A stretch of DNA of 64,000 bases, from positions 34,275,686 to 34,339,685 of the forward strand of contig OY987226.1 of NCBI GenBank assembly GCA_963920705.1, in the 5' to 3' direction. Positions 48,387 through 59,777 of this stretch are shown here, piece after piece. How positions within the stretch are numbered: the stretch's first letter is position 1; the number at the start of each line of letters is the position of its first letter. The notes under the pieces were generated by a model, which was not told where the DNA came from, did no database searches, and saw only the letters and a program-made list of their open reading frames with translations. Both the position numbers and the translations under genes were made by a program. The stretch is from Odiellus spinosus (Eukaryota > Arthropoda > Arachnida > Opiliones > Phalangiidae).

Positions 48387-48538
48387 CCCTCTTCAGACGA
48401 GGCGTAATTAGCCGTGTTTTAATCAAATTTAACCGAGGTTTACATAGCCTTTTCAGTTCAATAAACCTCGGTTAATTTTGAATAAACCATGGTTAATTCT
48501 GATTAAACCGGCTAGTTACGCAGCTCGTCTGAAAAGGG
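48387..48538. mobile_element. TA-flanked foldback MITE, ~152 bp
   Basis: The left arm CCCTCTTCAGACGAG is matched by the inverted right arm CTCGTCTGAAAAGGG, continuing into GCGTAAYTAGCCG. TA lies on each side. Inside is a second perfect 13-bp stem, TAACCGAGGTTTA (48430-48442) with its inverse at 48462-48474. The whole element can fold into a hairpin with a nested hairpin. There is no coding capacity; the TA flank suggests, without proving, a Tc1/mariner-type origin. Confidence 0.82.
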
Positions 48539-48540
48539 TA

Positions 48541-49875
48541 TTAGGGTGTTCGTTAGCCAAATTTTGCTACGTTAAAATTCTCAATTTTGGATTGAACCAG
48601 ATTTTTTTTATTTAATCTAAGTTTTTAATTAAGATCACTAATTTAAGCCAATTTCTTAATTTAAAAATCATTGGACTAAGGTTATATCTTTCAAAATATA
48701 TATTTAAGGTTATTTGTTTATAATTTATTTATTTAATAATTAGATTAAATAAATTTTGATTATATCTTATTTAAATACCGTTATTGGTACTGTATTTAGT
48801 AATTTATTTTTTCGTTGTAATTAAAATTAATTACAATGATGTTTAAATTTGGTAAAAACATTCATCTTCATTTCAATGTTAAAATCAGAAATTTAATTGA
48901 TAACTGATCTTAGCGAATCAAAACCTTTGACCTACACCAAGTACCGCCATGGGAATAGAGCTCGGTATTTGTATAGTCTTTATTAATTGGATAGATCTAC
49001 TGAATTAAGTTCAGATATTATCCGGCTGACTAAAAATATACTATTTATCAATCCAGTTAACTTATCCAAAGATTAAATAATATTAATTCTAGTAATCTCT
49101 ATTTATGCGATAAGAAAATTTAAATATCTATTTTCTTCAAAAATATTAAATAAAATTTAAACCTAAAAACTTGGTTTCATCGTTTTATTCATTTTCATTG
49201 AATTGTAAGCGAAATACATTTCTTTTATTTTCCACGAATTCGAAGAATGGAAATTTTCTTATCCATCGTTATACGTTTTAATTGCAGTAACTCATTAACA
49301 GATAAAGCTTCGATCGTTTATCTTCATTTAACTTTATGTGAATTTCTATTTTGTATTATACGAATAACAGATGATAATGGTTCGATCCGATTCCGAGCAT
49401 TACACGGAACAACCTTAGGCGCGTCATACGTCGCTTGGGTATAGAAGAGTATGGTAGTACGTCTATAGGAGTCTCGCGAAGAGCCGAGAGGTTAGGATTG
49501 GAGCTTAGAACAAATCGTAAGGAGCAGGCGCGACGTCTCGGAGAAGATCTCGGTCCGGGAGACGTCAGGCGCGAAGGAAGACTTTCTTAGGAGTTGAGAG
49601 CTCTGAGCATCTTAGGAGAGTCGATACACCCAAGGAGGTGTTCCTTCAATTCGACCATTCACTGGACGCCAAGGAAACTTCCAATCCAAGACGTTGTTCG
49701 GGTACGTCAAACATTTAGAGCGTTAACATAGCGTTTAAGAATATTTTTATCCAAATATAAAATCAATATTATCGCGATTATACGCGGAAAAACATTAAAG
49801 GTAGAATCGTTTAGATAGGACTAATACTCCAGTAAAAAAATTGCGAACAAATTCGAGCCTAGAAATGAATTTTAA
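48541..49875. other. Unannotated stretch with a GC-richer patch
   Basis: Positions 49420-49700 are less AT-rich and contain repeated GAGACGTC/GACGTCTC-like words, notably CGACGTCTCGG and GGGAGACGTCAGG near 49530-49570. The frame just before (49247-49444) has no recognisable domain. I cannot assign a function. Confidence 0.3.
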
Positions 49876-50072
49876 AACTTACCCGGAAATAAAGCTTAGC
49901 AGGATTCACGGAGATCATGAGTTACTTCGCATTAATCTGTCAGCGAACAATCGAATCTTATCTCCGTGAGACTTCCAATCTCGCTTTAACGACGGGCCTT
50001 TGCTCAAAGGTCGCCGACTCATCAATGCGAAGAACTTCAGAATCTCCATGAAGCCTATTATCCGGGTAAGTT
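49876..50072. mobile_element. TTAA-flanked MITE, family 3, copy B
   Basis: 197 bp with TTAA on both sides. The left end AACTTACCCGGAAATAAAGC matches the inverted right end ATCCGGGTAAGTT. This copy best supports the TTAA target site. The centre carries CTCCGTGAGACTTCCAATC, shared with copies A and C. The minus-strand frame at 49915-50109 covers the element by chance. Confidence 0.88.
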
Positions 50073-51423
50073 TTAAATTTATTCTTAGTTTAATAATTGT
50101 TAAAAACATAGTGCCGAATTCTCCCTATAATGCTTTATACGGAGACACCAGACTTAATTGAAAACTTATTGGAATACGAGTAAAATTAATATGAAAACTA
50201 ACTAATGATTTCACGATTATAACTAGGCTTGAAATTTATTAGAAACGAGCACACAATACGCGTATAAATACGAATCTATCACAGTTTTCGACCTTTCAAA
50301 AACGCCTACGAGTGTGCTTTGCTAAAGACTCGGTAGCTTTGCCGAAAAGCTACAAAAAGGAAACTTAATTCTATTTCCGAAAAAACTGAATTAAATGTGA
50401 TTGTAAAATAATAATTGTAACAATTTATCTTTGGATTTATATCGGAAGATGGAAACAACAGGTGTGGGAATTTAATGAAATCGGCTTTCAATACAGGATA
50501 ATATGAATAGGTCGGCGTTTAACTCCCAAAACGACCGCCATTTTTTCTAAATATTATTACATTACACGCGCTGTTGAAGGCTGAAAAAATATATTTGGAC
50601 CGAATTTATATTTCAATCTTAACCAAGCTTAAGAAACTAATTTAAATTCGAAAAACGTGTCTAATAAAAAAAAGTAAAAAGTTATTTCCACGAGGTTATC
50701 TTTCCCCGGGAAATATTTCAAGTCTAAAGGCTTACGATCAAGTATACAAAGAGCGAGGAAAAACTATTTCTCTTCTCTCCACGTCCGCGGAAACGAAATA
50801 CTTGTCGACTCAGAAAACTACATTTTATTCCGGTGAAGAGGCAAGGGGGTTAGAACGGTTTTTACCCCTTAAAGTGGTCCTCGGTGCGGGAGAGATGTCA
50901 AACTTTTTGTTATTTTATTTATTTTTGGTAATAATTATATATCTCAACTTCATAGTAAAAATAAAAATATTAATGAGAAAAATTACAAGAATCCTTTTGG
51001 GAAACTTTAAATTGAAAATTACGGAAATATTAAAACGACGAAAGATGTGGAAATTTGGAATCTCGTCTTTCGGGAGGGAGTTTTAAGTTTGCCCAGTGAC
51101 CGCCGCCCGCTACACAAAGAAATTTCACCGGCAATTTTTAATTAAAAAGTAGCCGAGTAAAACAAAAGGAAAATGAATTGGAGAGATACCAAACACCCTT
51201 TTCCTTTCGCGTTCTTCCACCCAAAATTATCCGTTTTACAAGATTCATTAAAGGTAGCTTTCTAAAAAAATGGAATCAATTGTCAAATAATTGGGAGATT
51301 TTAAAGATTTTCTCACACTTCCGCTGGTTGTATAGAATTTTTTACGTATTTTTTCTTAACTCCCCGGGTCTGAATTAGTCCATATACATCGTTATTTGGT
51401 GGGGGCTGGGACATCGTCTTATA
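50073..51423. other. Unannotated stretch
   Basis: Short frames at 50306-50491, 50802-51086 and 51178-51378 show no recognisable domain. No repeat element was found. Confidence 0.35.
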
Positions 51424-51452
51424 CCCAGCCGCTGGGCGTCTCTGTAGACGCC
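51424..51452. other. Two adjacent perfect hairpins
   Basis: CCCAGC/GCTGGG with a one-base centre (51424-51436) runs into GGCGTCT/AGACGCC with a four-base CTGT loop (51435-51452). The two stems overlap by two bases. They could be a small structured RNA or a cruciform site. No promoter or family was recognised. Confidence 0.55.
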
Positions 51453-52220
51453 AAGTTAAAAAATATCCTTTAATTTCACTTCACCCCAGATATGTTTTGA
51501 GTGAAATAACGTCAGAATTTGTTTAATTAAAGATGTGGAGAAGCGAAACTGATGCGCAGAAACGTTTACCGGTGGGGCTACCAGTTTGAATTTTTTTTTT
51601 TTTTTTTTTTTTTGCTCATGCGCGTTGTATAATATCCTTTTAATTGATAATTTTCACCACTTAAGGTATTAGTTTTTGCTAAAAATGTAATATTATATGG
51701 CAGTCGAAAATCTCTGTAACAGACTTTATAGCAAAAATAATCTTACACTCTTTTTCATTATCCCTTTAACAAGATCCTAATTCTGAACCATTCTAAGTTT
51801 TTTTCCCCTTTGGATAGGAGCCGTTTGTCGCGTTGCTCTATAGAATAATTAATATCTCGATTAAATAAGATGGTGCGCGTGTTGATCTCTGCGGGAGACA
51901 AGCCATCCACCCATATCCGCGGAAGTAGAAATCATCAAGGGAATTCTAAGAATCAGGCCTTACCTACATTTTACTAATTAAGTCTAGTTTTCGATTTTTT
52001 TTTCTTTTCTACCTTTCTCTTCAAGAGAGGGTGAAATATAAGAAAGACAATACCTTCAATTCGCGTCTAAATAAGGCCTTATTCGTTCTAATTGGTTTCA
52101 TAGATTTTTTAGGAGTGGCAACCTTTCCCACTTCTAGCGTAAACATCCCAATTTTATGTTAATTCTAATTACAATGTAATTCAACTTTTTATATCGTTTT
52201 TCGTGTCACTACGATCTACG
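51453..52220. other. Unannotated stretch with T23 run
   Basis: A run of 23 T at 51591-51613 could be the poly(A) of a minus-strand retrocopy. No parent sequence was recognised. Confidence 0.35.
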
Positions 52221-52350
52221 AATCAAATACTTCAGTTCCACAATTAACCAAATACCTCAGTTACGCAATTAACCAATCAAATACTAGGCAATTAAAAAAT
52301 CCAATACTTTTATAATTAACCAATCAAATTCTTCAGTTACACAATTTTAA
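52221..52350. repeat. Degenerate tandem repeat around AATCAAATACTTCAG
   Basis: About four imperfect units of 25-38 bp are built from AATCAAATACTTCAG and ACACAATTAACC. Confidence 0.55.
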
Positions 52351-52978
52351 TTTTAATTTAAACAAATTCATTCATTCTTGGTTTGAAAATAAATTTCATT
52401 TACGCTTTCACTTTAGGCCAAAAACGGAGGAAATCTGAAGTTTTTGGCTGGCGTAATTAGTTTCATTGTCGCGGATCTTATTCTTGGATAAAATAAAGCG
52501 GGTTGGCATTCGGGAGAATGGTATTTTTTCCGGCTCTTTTACCACCCAATTCCCTTACAGCTTTCCGGAGATGCTAGAGTTACACACGCCTAAAAAGGGG
52601 CTTATTTCACTTGATAAACGAGTGGTTATGTTACATTTGGAAAGAGGTCAAGTGGTGTGGTTTCGTTTTACGAATAAAGGCATAAACCTATAAGTATTAG
52701 GAAAATTAAAAGCCTTACGATAAAGGCTTGAAGAGCGCCACTCCCTCAATTCGATGGTTTAACCCATGGTTCTCAAGACTTCTCGGGGTAACTACCCATT
52801 TTGGCCTTTTAGAGCTAACATTTTCGCTGTAGATCATGTAATCATAGTAATATGATGATGGTAGCGTAATTTTATATGATAATTCATTGGTTAATTTAGC
52901 TCCAAATTGCCTAAATTTGAATTTTAGTGAAGGGAGAATTGGACGACTCATATTAGTCCGCAGGCTTTAAAAGTATAC
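52351..52978. other. Unannotated stretch
   Basis: The frames at 52466-52693 (plus) and 52715-52951 (minus) show no recognisable domain. Confidence 0.3.
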
Positions 52979-53120
52979 TCTTACAACGCGGCGCCTCTTT
53001 AGTGCTAAGCTACTTCTGGAGAAGGGTGGTGCCATCGCGAGATACGGGACAATAATCGGGTGAAAAGACGCGGAATTATACATAAAGGTTCTATCACTCT
53101 GACCACGTTAATTATTAGGC
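52979..53120 (+). repeat. Dispersed repeat beginning TCTTACAACGCGGCGC, copy 2
   Basis: Same family and order of blocks as 24030-24190. A weaker inverted relative of the first block lies at 53358-53385, so this copy may be bounded by decayed inverted ends about 400 bp apart. Confidence 0.55.
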
Positions 53121-55096
53121 GAAGCTGACCAGCACCATCTACCCAAAATTATTAATAGCCCACAAAAACATGTTTTCAAGGCTTTACTTATTTAAAATTC
53201 GCGTCTTTTTCAAATACGCAGTCGTGACTTCCAGTCTCGAGGTTGGTGGAAAGGTGGGAAGTGCTGTCAAAGCCACGGAATATTTACGTCTCAGAGATGG
53301 CGCTACAATCAACCCTGCGTTTGTCGACGACAAAGGGTAGATAGGAAGAGGCATCTCTATAGTGTAGTGCTGAAAGATGATTTTGTTTCTTTACAACATG
53401 GCGAGAGCGATGTCGTCCCACGATAGTCCTAATTACAATTTAAACAAAGTATAAGTGCCACTAACTATCGATTTGGTTAAAAAAAATCACCGATATTAAT
53501 TCGAAAATCTATTGTGTCAGGTAAATATGTCCTTTTTTTAAAGTTGGGGAGTTTTGTAAGTAGTGAAAAAATTCAAATATTAATATTCATTTTTGGAGTC
53601 GCTAACATTTTAAAGCTGTGGACATTTAAGATTAAAATATTAATATAATTTTTTATAATAATTACGTAGTAACAAAATTATTCGTTGTGTTAAATAGTAA
53701 TTATCACCAACTTGGACCGCTTTCATCCGAAGGACACTTAACATAGATAAATTACATTTAAGTGTAATACACTTGTTTAAGTGGAGTTGGCTTACATCAT
53801 TATGTTATTTGTATGGTTTAACGTATAACATACATCTTTGGTTTTCCTATTACGCCTAGAAGTAAACTTTGATTTATCTGCCACTAAACAAAGACGTACG
53901 ATTTTTGTCTTATTAGAAATAATCTTGGAGGCACATCGCGTAAAACCGACTTAACCACATACTCGGCAGAATCTGAAGATAAAAAAGGGCGAGAGCGGAA
54001 CTCTTGGAAAGTGGGGAATAAAAAAAAAACAGAATATTGGTAGCAATCGGTAAATTAAAGTTAATTCTCTTGGCTCGCTCTTCACCCCTAAAAACCCACA
54101 GCTATTAAACATCAAATCAACGAGCGGCACATCCCCTCGCTCAACCTCGAGACTCGGGATTTTAGGTGGAGGAAACGTAACCACATCACAAAATGATATT
54201 GAGAGAGTCCCTTTGAACTTTCAGCTTCTGTAAAGCTGGAAATGACGCAGTATTAACAATCTCGGGGTGCCGTTACAAAGGACTGAGCAGAATTTGTTGC
54301 GCGAATAAACTCCGCCTTTAAGTTAGTAAGCGGATTAACAGATTTCCACTGGTAAAGGTAATTGTCTGGATAACCGCGTATTTTTCAAAGGCCAATACAA
54401 AATATTATATTTTGACATGACATAGACTAAAATGATCCTTGCGCCTTAAGAAATTACGGGGATAAGTATCGCGAAGCATTGGCACTAATTGAAAGTTCAG
54501 AATGTTTCTTAACTTTTATAGGAATTGGGGGGGGGAATTGAATTTTTTGGGGTTTGTCTTTTCTCCGGTTTTTGGGCAACTGACAGATATTAGCGAACGA
54601 AGGAAAGGTTCGCGAATTGTTGGTGCGGAAAAAAATTCTAAAGGGTTGAAACAATGCCGCGAAACAGACAGGAAAGCGGGAATTGAACGCCCGACAATGA
54701 AAGAAAAGAAAATTATTAAAAGATAGTTTAATGACCACCTTAATTAGTACGCTTAATGAGCGACACGAAACTAAGTTCGCAGCCTGAAGTTTGACAAAGA
54801 CGACGCCAGAGTAACTTACGAGTTGAAACCATTTCGGGGAAAAAGGACAGTGTTAAAATTGTTTTTTTTTGGACCTGAATACGAAAAGACACTAACAAGA
54901 ATATATCCGCTTTATTTAAGAGAGAATAAATGTAAATACGTGACGTCCGGGAATAAGGCTGCGAAATATATATATATATTTTTTTCTAATAAGGAATGCT
55001 GATCTTTCACTATGAATTTAATGAAATATTGTGTTGAATGAATTTCAACCTTTATAAAGGTTCGAATCTTCCTTATATTCCTATCAGGGTGACCCT
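53121..55096. other. Unannotated stretch
   Basis: Opposing frames at 54454-54738 (minus) and 54502-54726 (plus), and the frame at 53951-54184, show no domain. No RNA gene was recognised. Confidence 0.35.
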
Positions 55097-55246
55097 CATT
55101 AGAGCACTTCCCAAAAGAGCGCTTTACCTAAAAAAACGTTTTGGAGTTTTTTTTGTGTTTGTAAAATCAGCGCTTTTCGTTTAAAAAACGCTCTTTTGGG
55201 AAAACGCTCTTTTCGAGATGCGCTCTTTTGGGAAATCGCTCTTACT
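55097..55246. mobile_element. Inverted-repeat element with CCCAAAAGAGCGC ends
   Basis: The left arm AGAGCACTTCCCAAAAGAGC pairs with the inverted right arm GCTCTTTTGGGAAATCGCTC. A CGCTCTTTTGGGAAA word repeats three times in the right half, so the right arm is partly duplicated. It is about 150 bp with no coding capacity and no clear target duplication. Confidence 0.7.
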
Positions 55247-56165
55247 GAGTTCATTCTTACTATCCTAGGTGGGTCCAGTCACAGTGGTTATTTAATTTAT
55301 AGCTCTCTATAAAATAATGAAACCAGCGATTTCTTTAGTGGCCTTAAAAAAAGTTCATGCTCCAAACCGATTTTATCGTAACACTTATGAGCAAGAAAGC
55401 CAACAGATGTCAGGCTCAAAAAATTTTATAATTTACATATGTTAGTTGGACTAGTCTCTGAGGCTCCCGAATTAATATAGTATTCATTCTCTCCGAAATA
55501 AAATAAATAAATGCTTGGTAATACAAAACATTATTATCAAAATTCCGTACAATAAATACCTACACTTTTAATTTCTATAATTAATTGTAAAGGTTATTCA
55601 ATTTAGATGAGGCTTAAGAATTTCAACAACTCAGAAACAATAAATTAAAGCCGTACCGCGGAATCATTGTAATAATAATAATACTAGCCATTAACGAGCG
55701 ATAAACCTATTTTACTCCGCAACTAATAACATTAATATAAAGTTATAGGCGAGATTAAAATCATTGATTAGTTGGATTTGGAATTTTAATGTCTTTAGGC
55801 CTAATTGTTTACCTTGTAACAATAATCGGCTACACAATATTTAACGCGTTCTCAAAATTGATGATGACATCATCTCGGTTCGTAACGATCTTGATATTAT
55901 AGGAGGACAACATTCGCACCTTTCCCTATAGACCAGCACACCGCGGCTCGACCGTAATTATCTTGGCAAAATTCCTAATATGCCAAATATTAATTCCAAT
56001 AGCGTAAGATTCATGGTCTCAATAACGCGTATTGGCCTTTCACAATATTACTTAGGAAATTTAATTATAATTGAACGAAAATTATCATAACCCGAATACT
56101 ATCCGTAGACCAAGGCTTAACCATCGGCTTGTCCCTTAATCCATTCCTTATAAACGGGATATGAA
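55247..56165. other. Unannotated AT-rich stretch
   Basis: Nothing supportable. Confidence 0.35.
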
Positions 56166-56167
56166 TA

Positions 56168-56433
56168 GTCCTAGTCGATTTCCAAAACCGGAAGTCTAGA
56201 GACCCTCGCGAAAATTTTGGCGGGGAAAACTTGTCACGTGATCGTCCGCCATCTTTTTGTAGCGTGAAATTTTCGTCCGCTCTAGTGATCTGTTCTAGTG
56301 GAGAGCGACAGACTATCAACTTGAATTTGGTTTGTGGGAAATAAAAATAGAAATAGTCTGGCAGCCTGTTACTTCAAAAAGATGGCGGCGCGGCTACGAG
56401 ACAAGCGCCCATTTCCGGCAAATCGACCAGGAC
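56168..56433. mobile_element. TA-flanked MITE, family 2, copy 2
   Basis: 266 bp, inverted relative to 17034-17301. The ends GTCCTAGTCGATTTCC and AAATCGACCAGGAC are bounded by TA (56166-56167, 56434-56435). The inside carries AAGATGGCG twice, once per strand, one of them extended to AAGATGGCGGC as in the YY1 consensus, and the CACGTGATC block shared with copy 1. The minus-strand frame at 56065-56319 overlaps it by chance. Confidence 0.84.
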
Positions 56434-56435
56434 TA

Positions 56436-56728
56436 TTCATTCTTGAAATAAAATTAAATGTCTTTTGGCGAGCTATAGTTATTTCTTTGGGAATGATTAC
56501 GTTAAATTAAGTGAAGCTCGAAATTGAGAACAAACGACCGGGAGATAGAGATAGAAAACATGTATGGTAGGGTTAAATGGGCGTACAATGAAGAAAAGGG
56601 GACCAAAAAGAAAGAAAATACACTCTTTAAGGCTGATAAGGGAATCGTGGAATTTCATCCTTTCGCTATGTAGATTTTGCCCATCAACCCCAATCTTTCC
56701 TTCTTCTACTTCTTCCCTTTTGTCCCCG

Positions 56729-56730
<2 letters not shown>
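56436..56730. other. Unannotated stretch
   Basis: No gene or element is visible. The frame at 56564-56785 runs into the TC tract. Confidence 0.3.

Positions 56731-56774
<44 letters not shown>
56731..56774. repeat. Microsatellite (TC)22
   Basis: A perfect TC repeat of 44 bp. It generates frames on both strands (a Ser-Leu repeat on plus, Arg-Glu on minus). Confidence 0.97.
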
Positions 56775-56777
<3 letters not shown>

Positions 56778-58392
56778 GTGTGTAAGAAAATGGATAAATG
56801 AAAAAAGCAAATGGTGTTGTTTAACTTTAGCCTCAAGCGCGGAGAATGGCCCCCTTCCTCGCGAACGGTGGACCACCCCAACAAACCCCTAACCCGAGGG
56901 AAAAACAAGATGGTATGCCAATTTTCATTTTCACCTTTACCGTTACATTTACATCCACAGTGCGAACCAAACAATTCATTCTGGTCATTACGGGTAAAAA
57001 CTTCCGCTTACATAGCTGGTTAGTGATCAGGCTCGCCACTACCGAGTGTATTCCAACTTTGTTTAATATTTAAATCGTGTATGTTACGACAAAAACTCAA
57101 TCTCAATAGTTTCTTCTTTTGAATTTGAAGCGTAAACCGTAATAAGAAAGGGGTTTGGTGGTTTGAATTAAGGGTGTGGTGGGAATTTAACCGGCGCGTA
57201 AGTTAAATAGAGGTTTTCCGCTACAAGCCTCATCACGTCGTCGTCGTTTTGAGAAATCTTCCTTTTCTTGTTCAAGCATCTCTCTCCTTACACACGCTTC
57301 TTCCTCTTCCCGTCCTCAGCCTCTCTCCTAGAGTTTAGCTTCCTCTTCCTTATTATATATAAGGAATCCCATTCCATCCTCCCTCCCTCTAATCTCCACT
57401 AACTTAACCCCCACTCACCCCAAGGGGAAGACCCCCTCATATATCCACACCATCGCCGTCTCCTACTTTAGGTTACGCTATTCCGAGCCACTTTTCTCCT
57501 ATCCTTTGGGTTTTTTTTCGGCCGTGAGATTCCATTCGGAATTGTCTACAATTTAACAATTGTACGTTTGTCAAGAAAAAAAGTTACCGATACCAGTTTT
57601 ACAAAAGTACGTTATTACCCGTAAGTATGGCACTATCCATTATTAGTTAAGACAAAAACCAATCTAATGATCGTGTCTTAGAATGCTTTCCTTCTTGTTT
57701 CAAATTCCAAGATGCCGCTTAAATGTTTCTTACGGTTGCGATCATTTTTACGACTTACTTTTTATTGAAATAATTTACCAGCCAATCATCTAGAAGCCAG
57801 ACCCGATATTTTAAAATTCTTCGAAGTTCTCAATAACAAACTACGCACGAGTATGACGTCATCAAAAGAGTAAAATAAGGAAACTGAAAAGTTATTTGTT
57901 TTTTGGGATACAGAAAAATAAAACGCCCGAGACCACGTGGTAGACTATACCTTTAAATGATTAAAATCAACCCAAAACAAACCAGGAAATGAAATCCATC
58001 ATTTAGACTCGCTCATTACGCGCCCTTAAAGAATCATATATTAAGAGATTGGCGAATCGAAATTGAAAAATTCATTAGGGCGTACCGAGATGCGAGCGTC
58101 AAAAATAAAACTTTCCATGAAAGAGAAATTTCCCTCAATCTCGCGGCTAGGAGAAGTTTTATATATATTTTTTTTCTTATTAATGAAACGATATTAGGCT
58201 CTATTTCTACAGTACGCTTCGTCGTTTCTATACGATGATAAGCTTAAGCCTCTTTTCTTCGAGTTTCCTTTCAACGGAAGCAAACTGCCGCTTGTTGAAC
58301 GAGTTTCCCAGCATTTTGCAATTCCCTCGCGTCTCAAAACCTCCTTTTCAAAGACGCTCTTTTGATGAAAACTAAAGCAACCGGACAAATAC
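56775..58392. other. Unannotated stretch, partly pyrimidine-rich
   Basis: Positions 57270-57460 are C/T-rich on the plus strand. A TGACGTCA palindrome lies at 57854-57861. Five overlapping short frames at 56811-57073 on both strands cancel one another as evidence. Confidence 0.35.
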
Positions 58393-59125
58393 TATAATAA
58401 TAATGTTTATTGAACGAGAATAGAAAGTGACATTCACTTATTGTGCCCCGTATCAGTTTCAGAAAGACAAAGTAAAATACAGAAAAAAAAAAAAAAAAAC
58501 AGTATGGTCAAATAATCAGAAAAAAAGAAATACAAATCAAAATAAACACGTAAGAGAAATATAATAAAATAAATAATAAAAGAAAAACAAAAATAAACAC
58601 CAAACTAAAATTAACGCCACCCACGAAACTTGTCTAATCGACTCCTAAAGGCCGAAACCGTCGAACCCGCTTTAACGTCGCTAGGAAGGAAGTTCCACGA
58701 ATTGATCACGCGTTGGGTAAAAAAGACCCGGCGACTCGCGGTTTGACACCTCTCTTTAAAAAGGGTGGGTGCCTTGCGGCCCGTCCACTTAACCCTAAAA
58801 AAGGCCTTAGCCGACAAGTCATAATGTCCATAAATTAGTTTAAACGTTTCTGCTAGGTCAGTTCTAAGACGCCTGTCTGCTAGGGACATGAGGCCCAGGC
58901 GCTTTAGGCGGTCTGAATAAGGGAGAGTGCGTAAGCCCGTTACAAGCTTCGTGGCTTTTTTCTGAACCCTTTCAAGCTTCTCGATGTCCTTAACAAGATG
59001 TGGAGACCAAATACTAGAACAATAGTCCAGATGGGGTCGAATGTACGCCTGGTATAGAACCCGGAAGTAAAAGAGTAGGGCTCACATTCCCCTTTCCCAA
59101 AACTGTCTCTTCGACGAGTATACAT
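58393..59125 (-). mobile_element. 5'-truncated non-LTR retrotransposon (CR1/L2/jockey-like)
   Basis: The 3' part of a LINE lies on the minus strand: the end of the reverse-transcriptase ORF (58611-59081), then an A/T-rich 3' region of about 220 bp. That region contains a T-rich run on the sense strand and ends near 58393 in AATAAACATTATTATTATAG, a short ATT-repeat tail as in several CR1/L2-type elements. The 5' part is missing, as usual for incomplete reverse transcription. No target duplication was resolved. Confidence 0.85.
58611..59081 (-). pseudogene. C-terminal fragment of LINE reverse transcriptase ORF
   Basis: This frame of 156 codons ends in TAA at 58611-58613. Its upstream limit is an in-frame TGA at 59082-59084. 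From its N-terminus it shows YQAYIRPHLDYCSSIWSPHL, then KLERVQKKATKLV, then YSDRLKRLGLMSLADRRLR, then ETFKLIYGH, FFTQRVINSWNFLPSDV and SFRSRLDKF. This is the characteristic order after the catalytic reverse-transcriptase palm in CR1/jockey-group elements. The catalytic palm with its YADD-type motif is absent. Upstream of the TGA the family reading frame appears shifted. It is a dead fragment. Confidence 0.92.
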
Positions 59126-59777
59126 TAATGGGCAAGTCTCACTATATAGTATAGATAATATAGAAATTTTAAATTTTGCATTCGTATTAAGAATTTATAT
59201 TCATTTTCCATCTCATCACATAGAATGAATTTTAACGTTATATTCGAGGTTTCTATCATTATTACTTCAAGAGCAAACAATATCGCGAGGAATTACAACT
59301 TTTCGCGTAACTTAAAACGTTTCCGGGTAACTAAAAGAAAACTAGTCTTCGCGTAACTAAGAAACAAGTTTCGAGTAATTTAAAATAATGTTAGAAAATT
59401 ATAATTGTTAAAGAGCAGAGGAGAATTTCATTGCAAACGCGTAACTTGGTAAAAGCTCACAATTAAACTAACTTCGCGCCTACTGGGAATAGGCCCCAGG
59501 TTATATTTTAACCGAAGTGTCTTTAATAGTGTTGAAATTCAATATTAAATTGTTTTTATTAGAAATACTATAGATTTGACCAAAAAAATTTAGTTTTAAA
59601 ACCGTTTGTTTCATTCGAGACTTGAAAGTTCTCATTTGGCAAATTAAACAGCTTTTGAAATTATATAGTTAGACATAGGTATATTCCGAGCAGAACGGGT
59701 GGTTTCGAAGATCACGCGTCATACTCCTCCGTAGTCTAAATCCGACTCAAAGGAACTATAGAGAGAAACGAACTTAC
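59126..59777. other. Unannotated stretch
   Basis: A weak repetition of TTCGCGTAACTAA-like phrases lies at 59296-59380. Nothing else is supportable. Confidence 0.35.

Noticed and set aside
54661-54700. Possible tRNA T arm (GGGAATTGAACGCCC)
   Set aside because: No D arm, anticodon arm or acceptor stem could be folded around it.
56811-57073. Cluster of five short frames
   Set aside because: They overlap in different frames on both strands, and none has a recognisable domain or a donor/acceptor pair.
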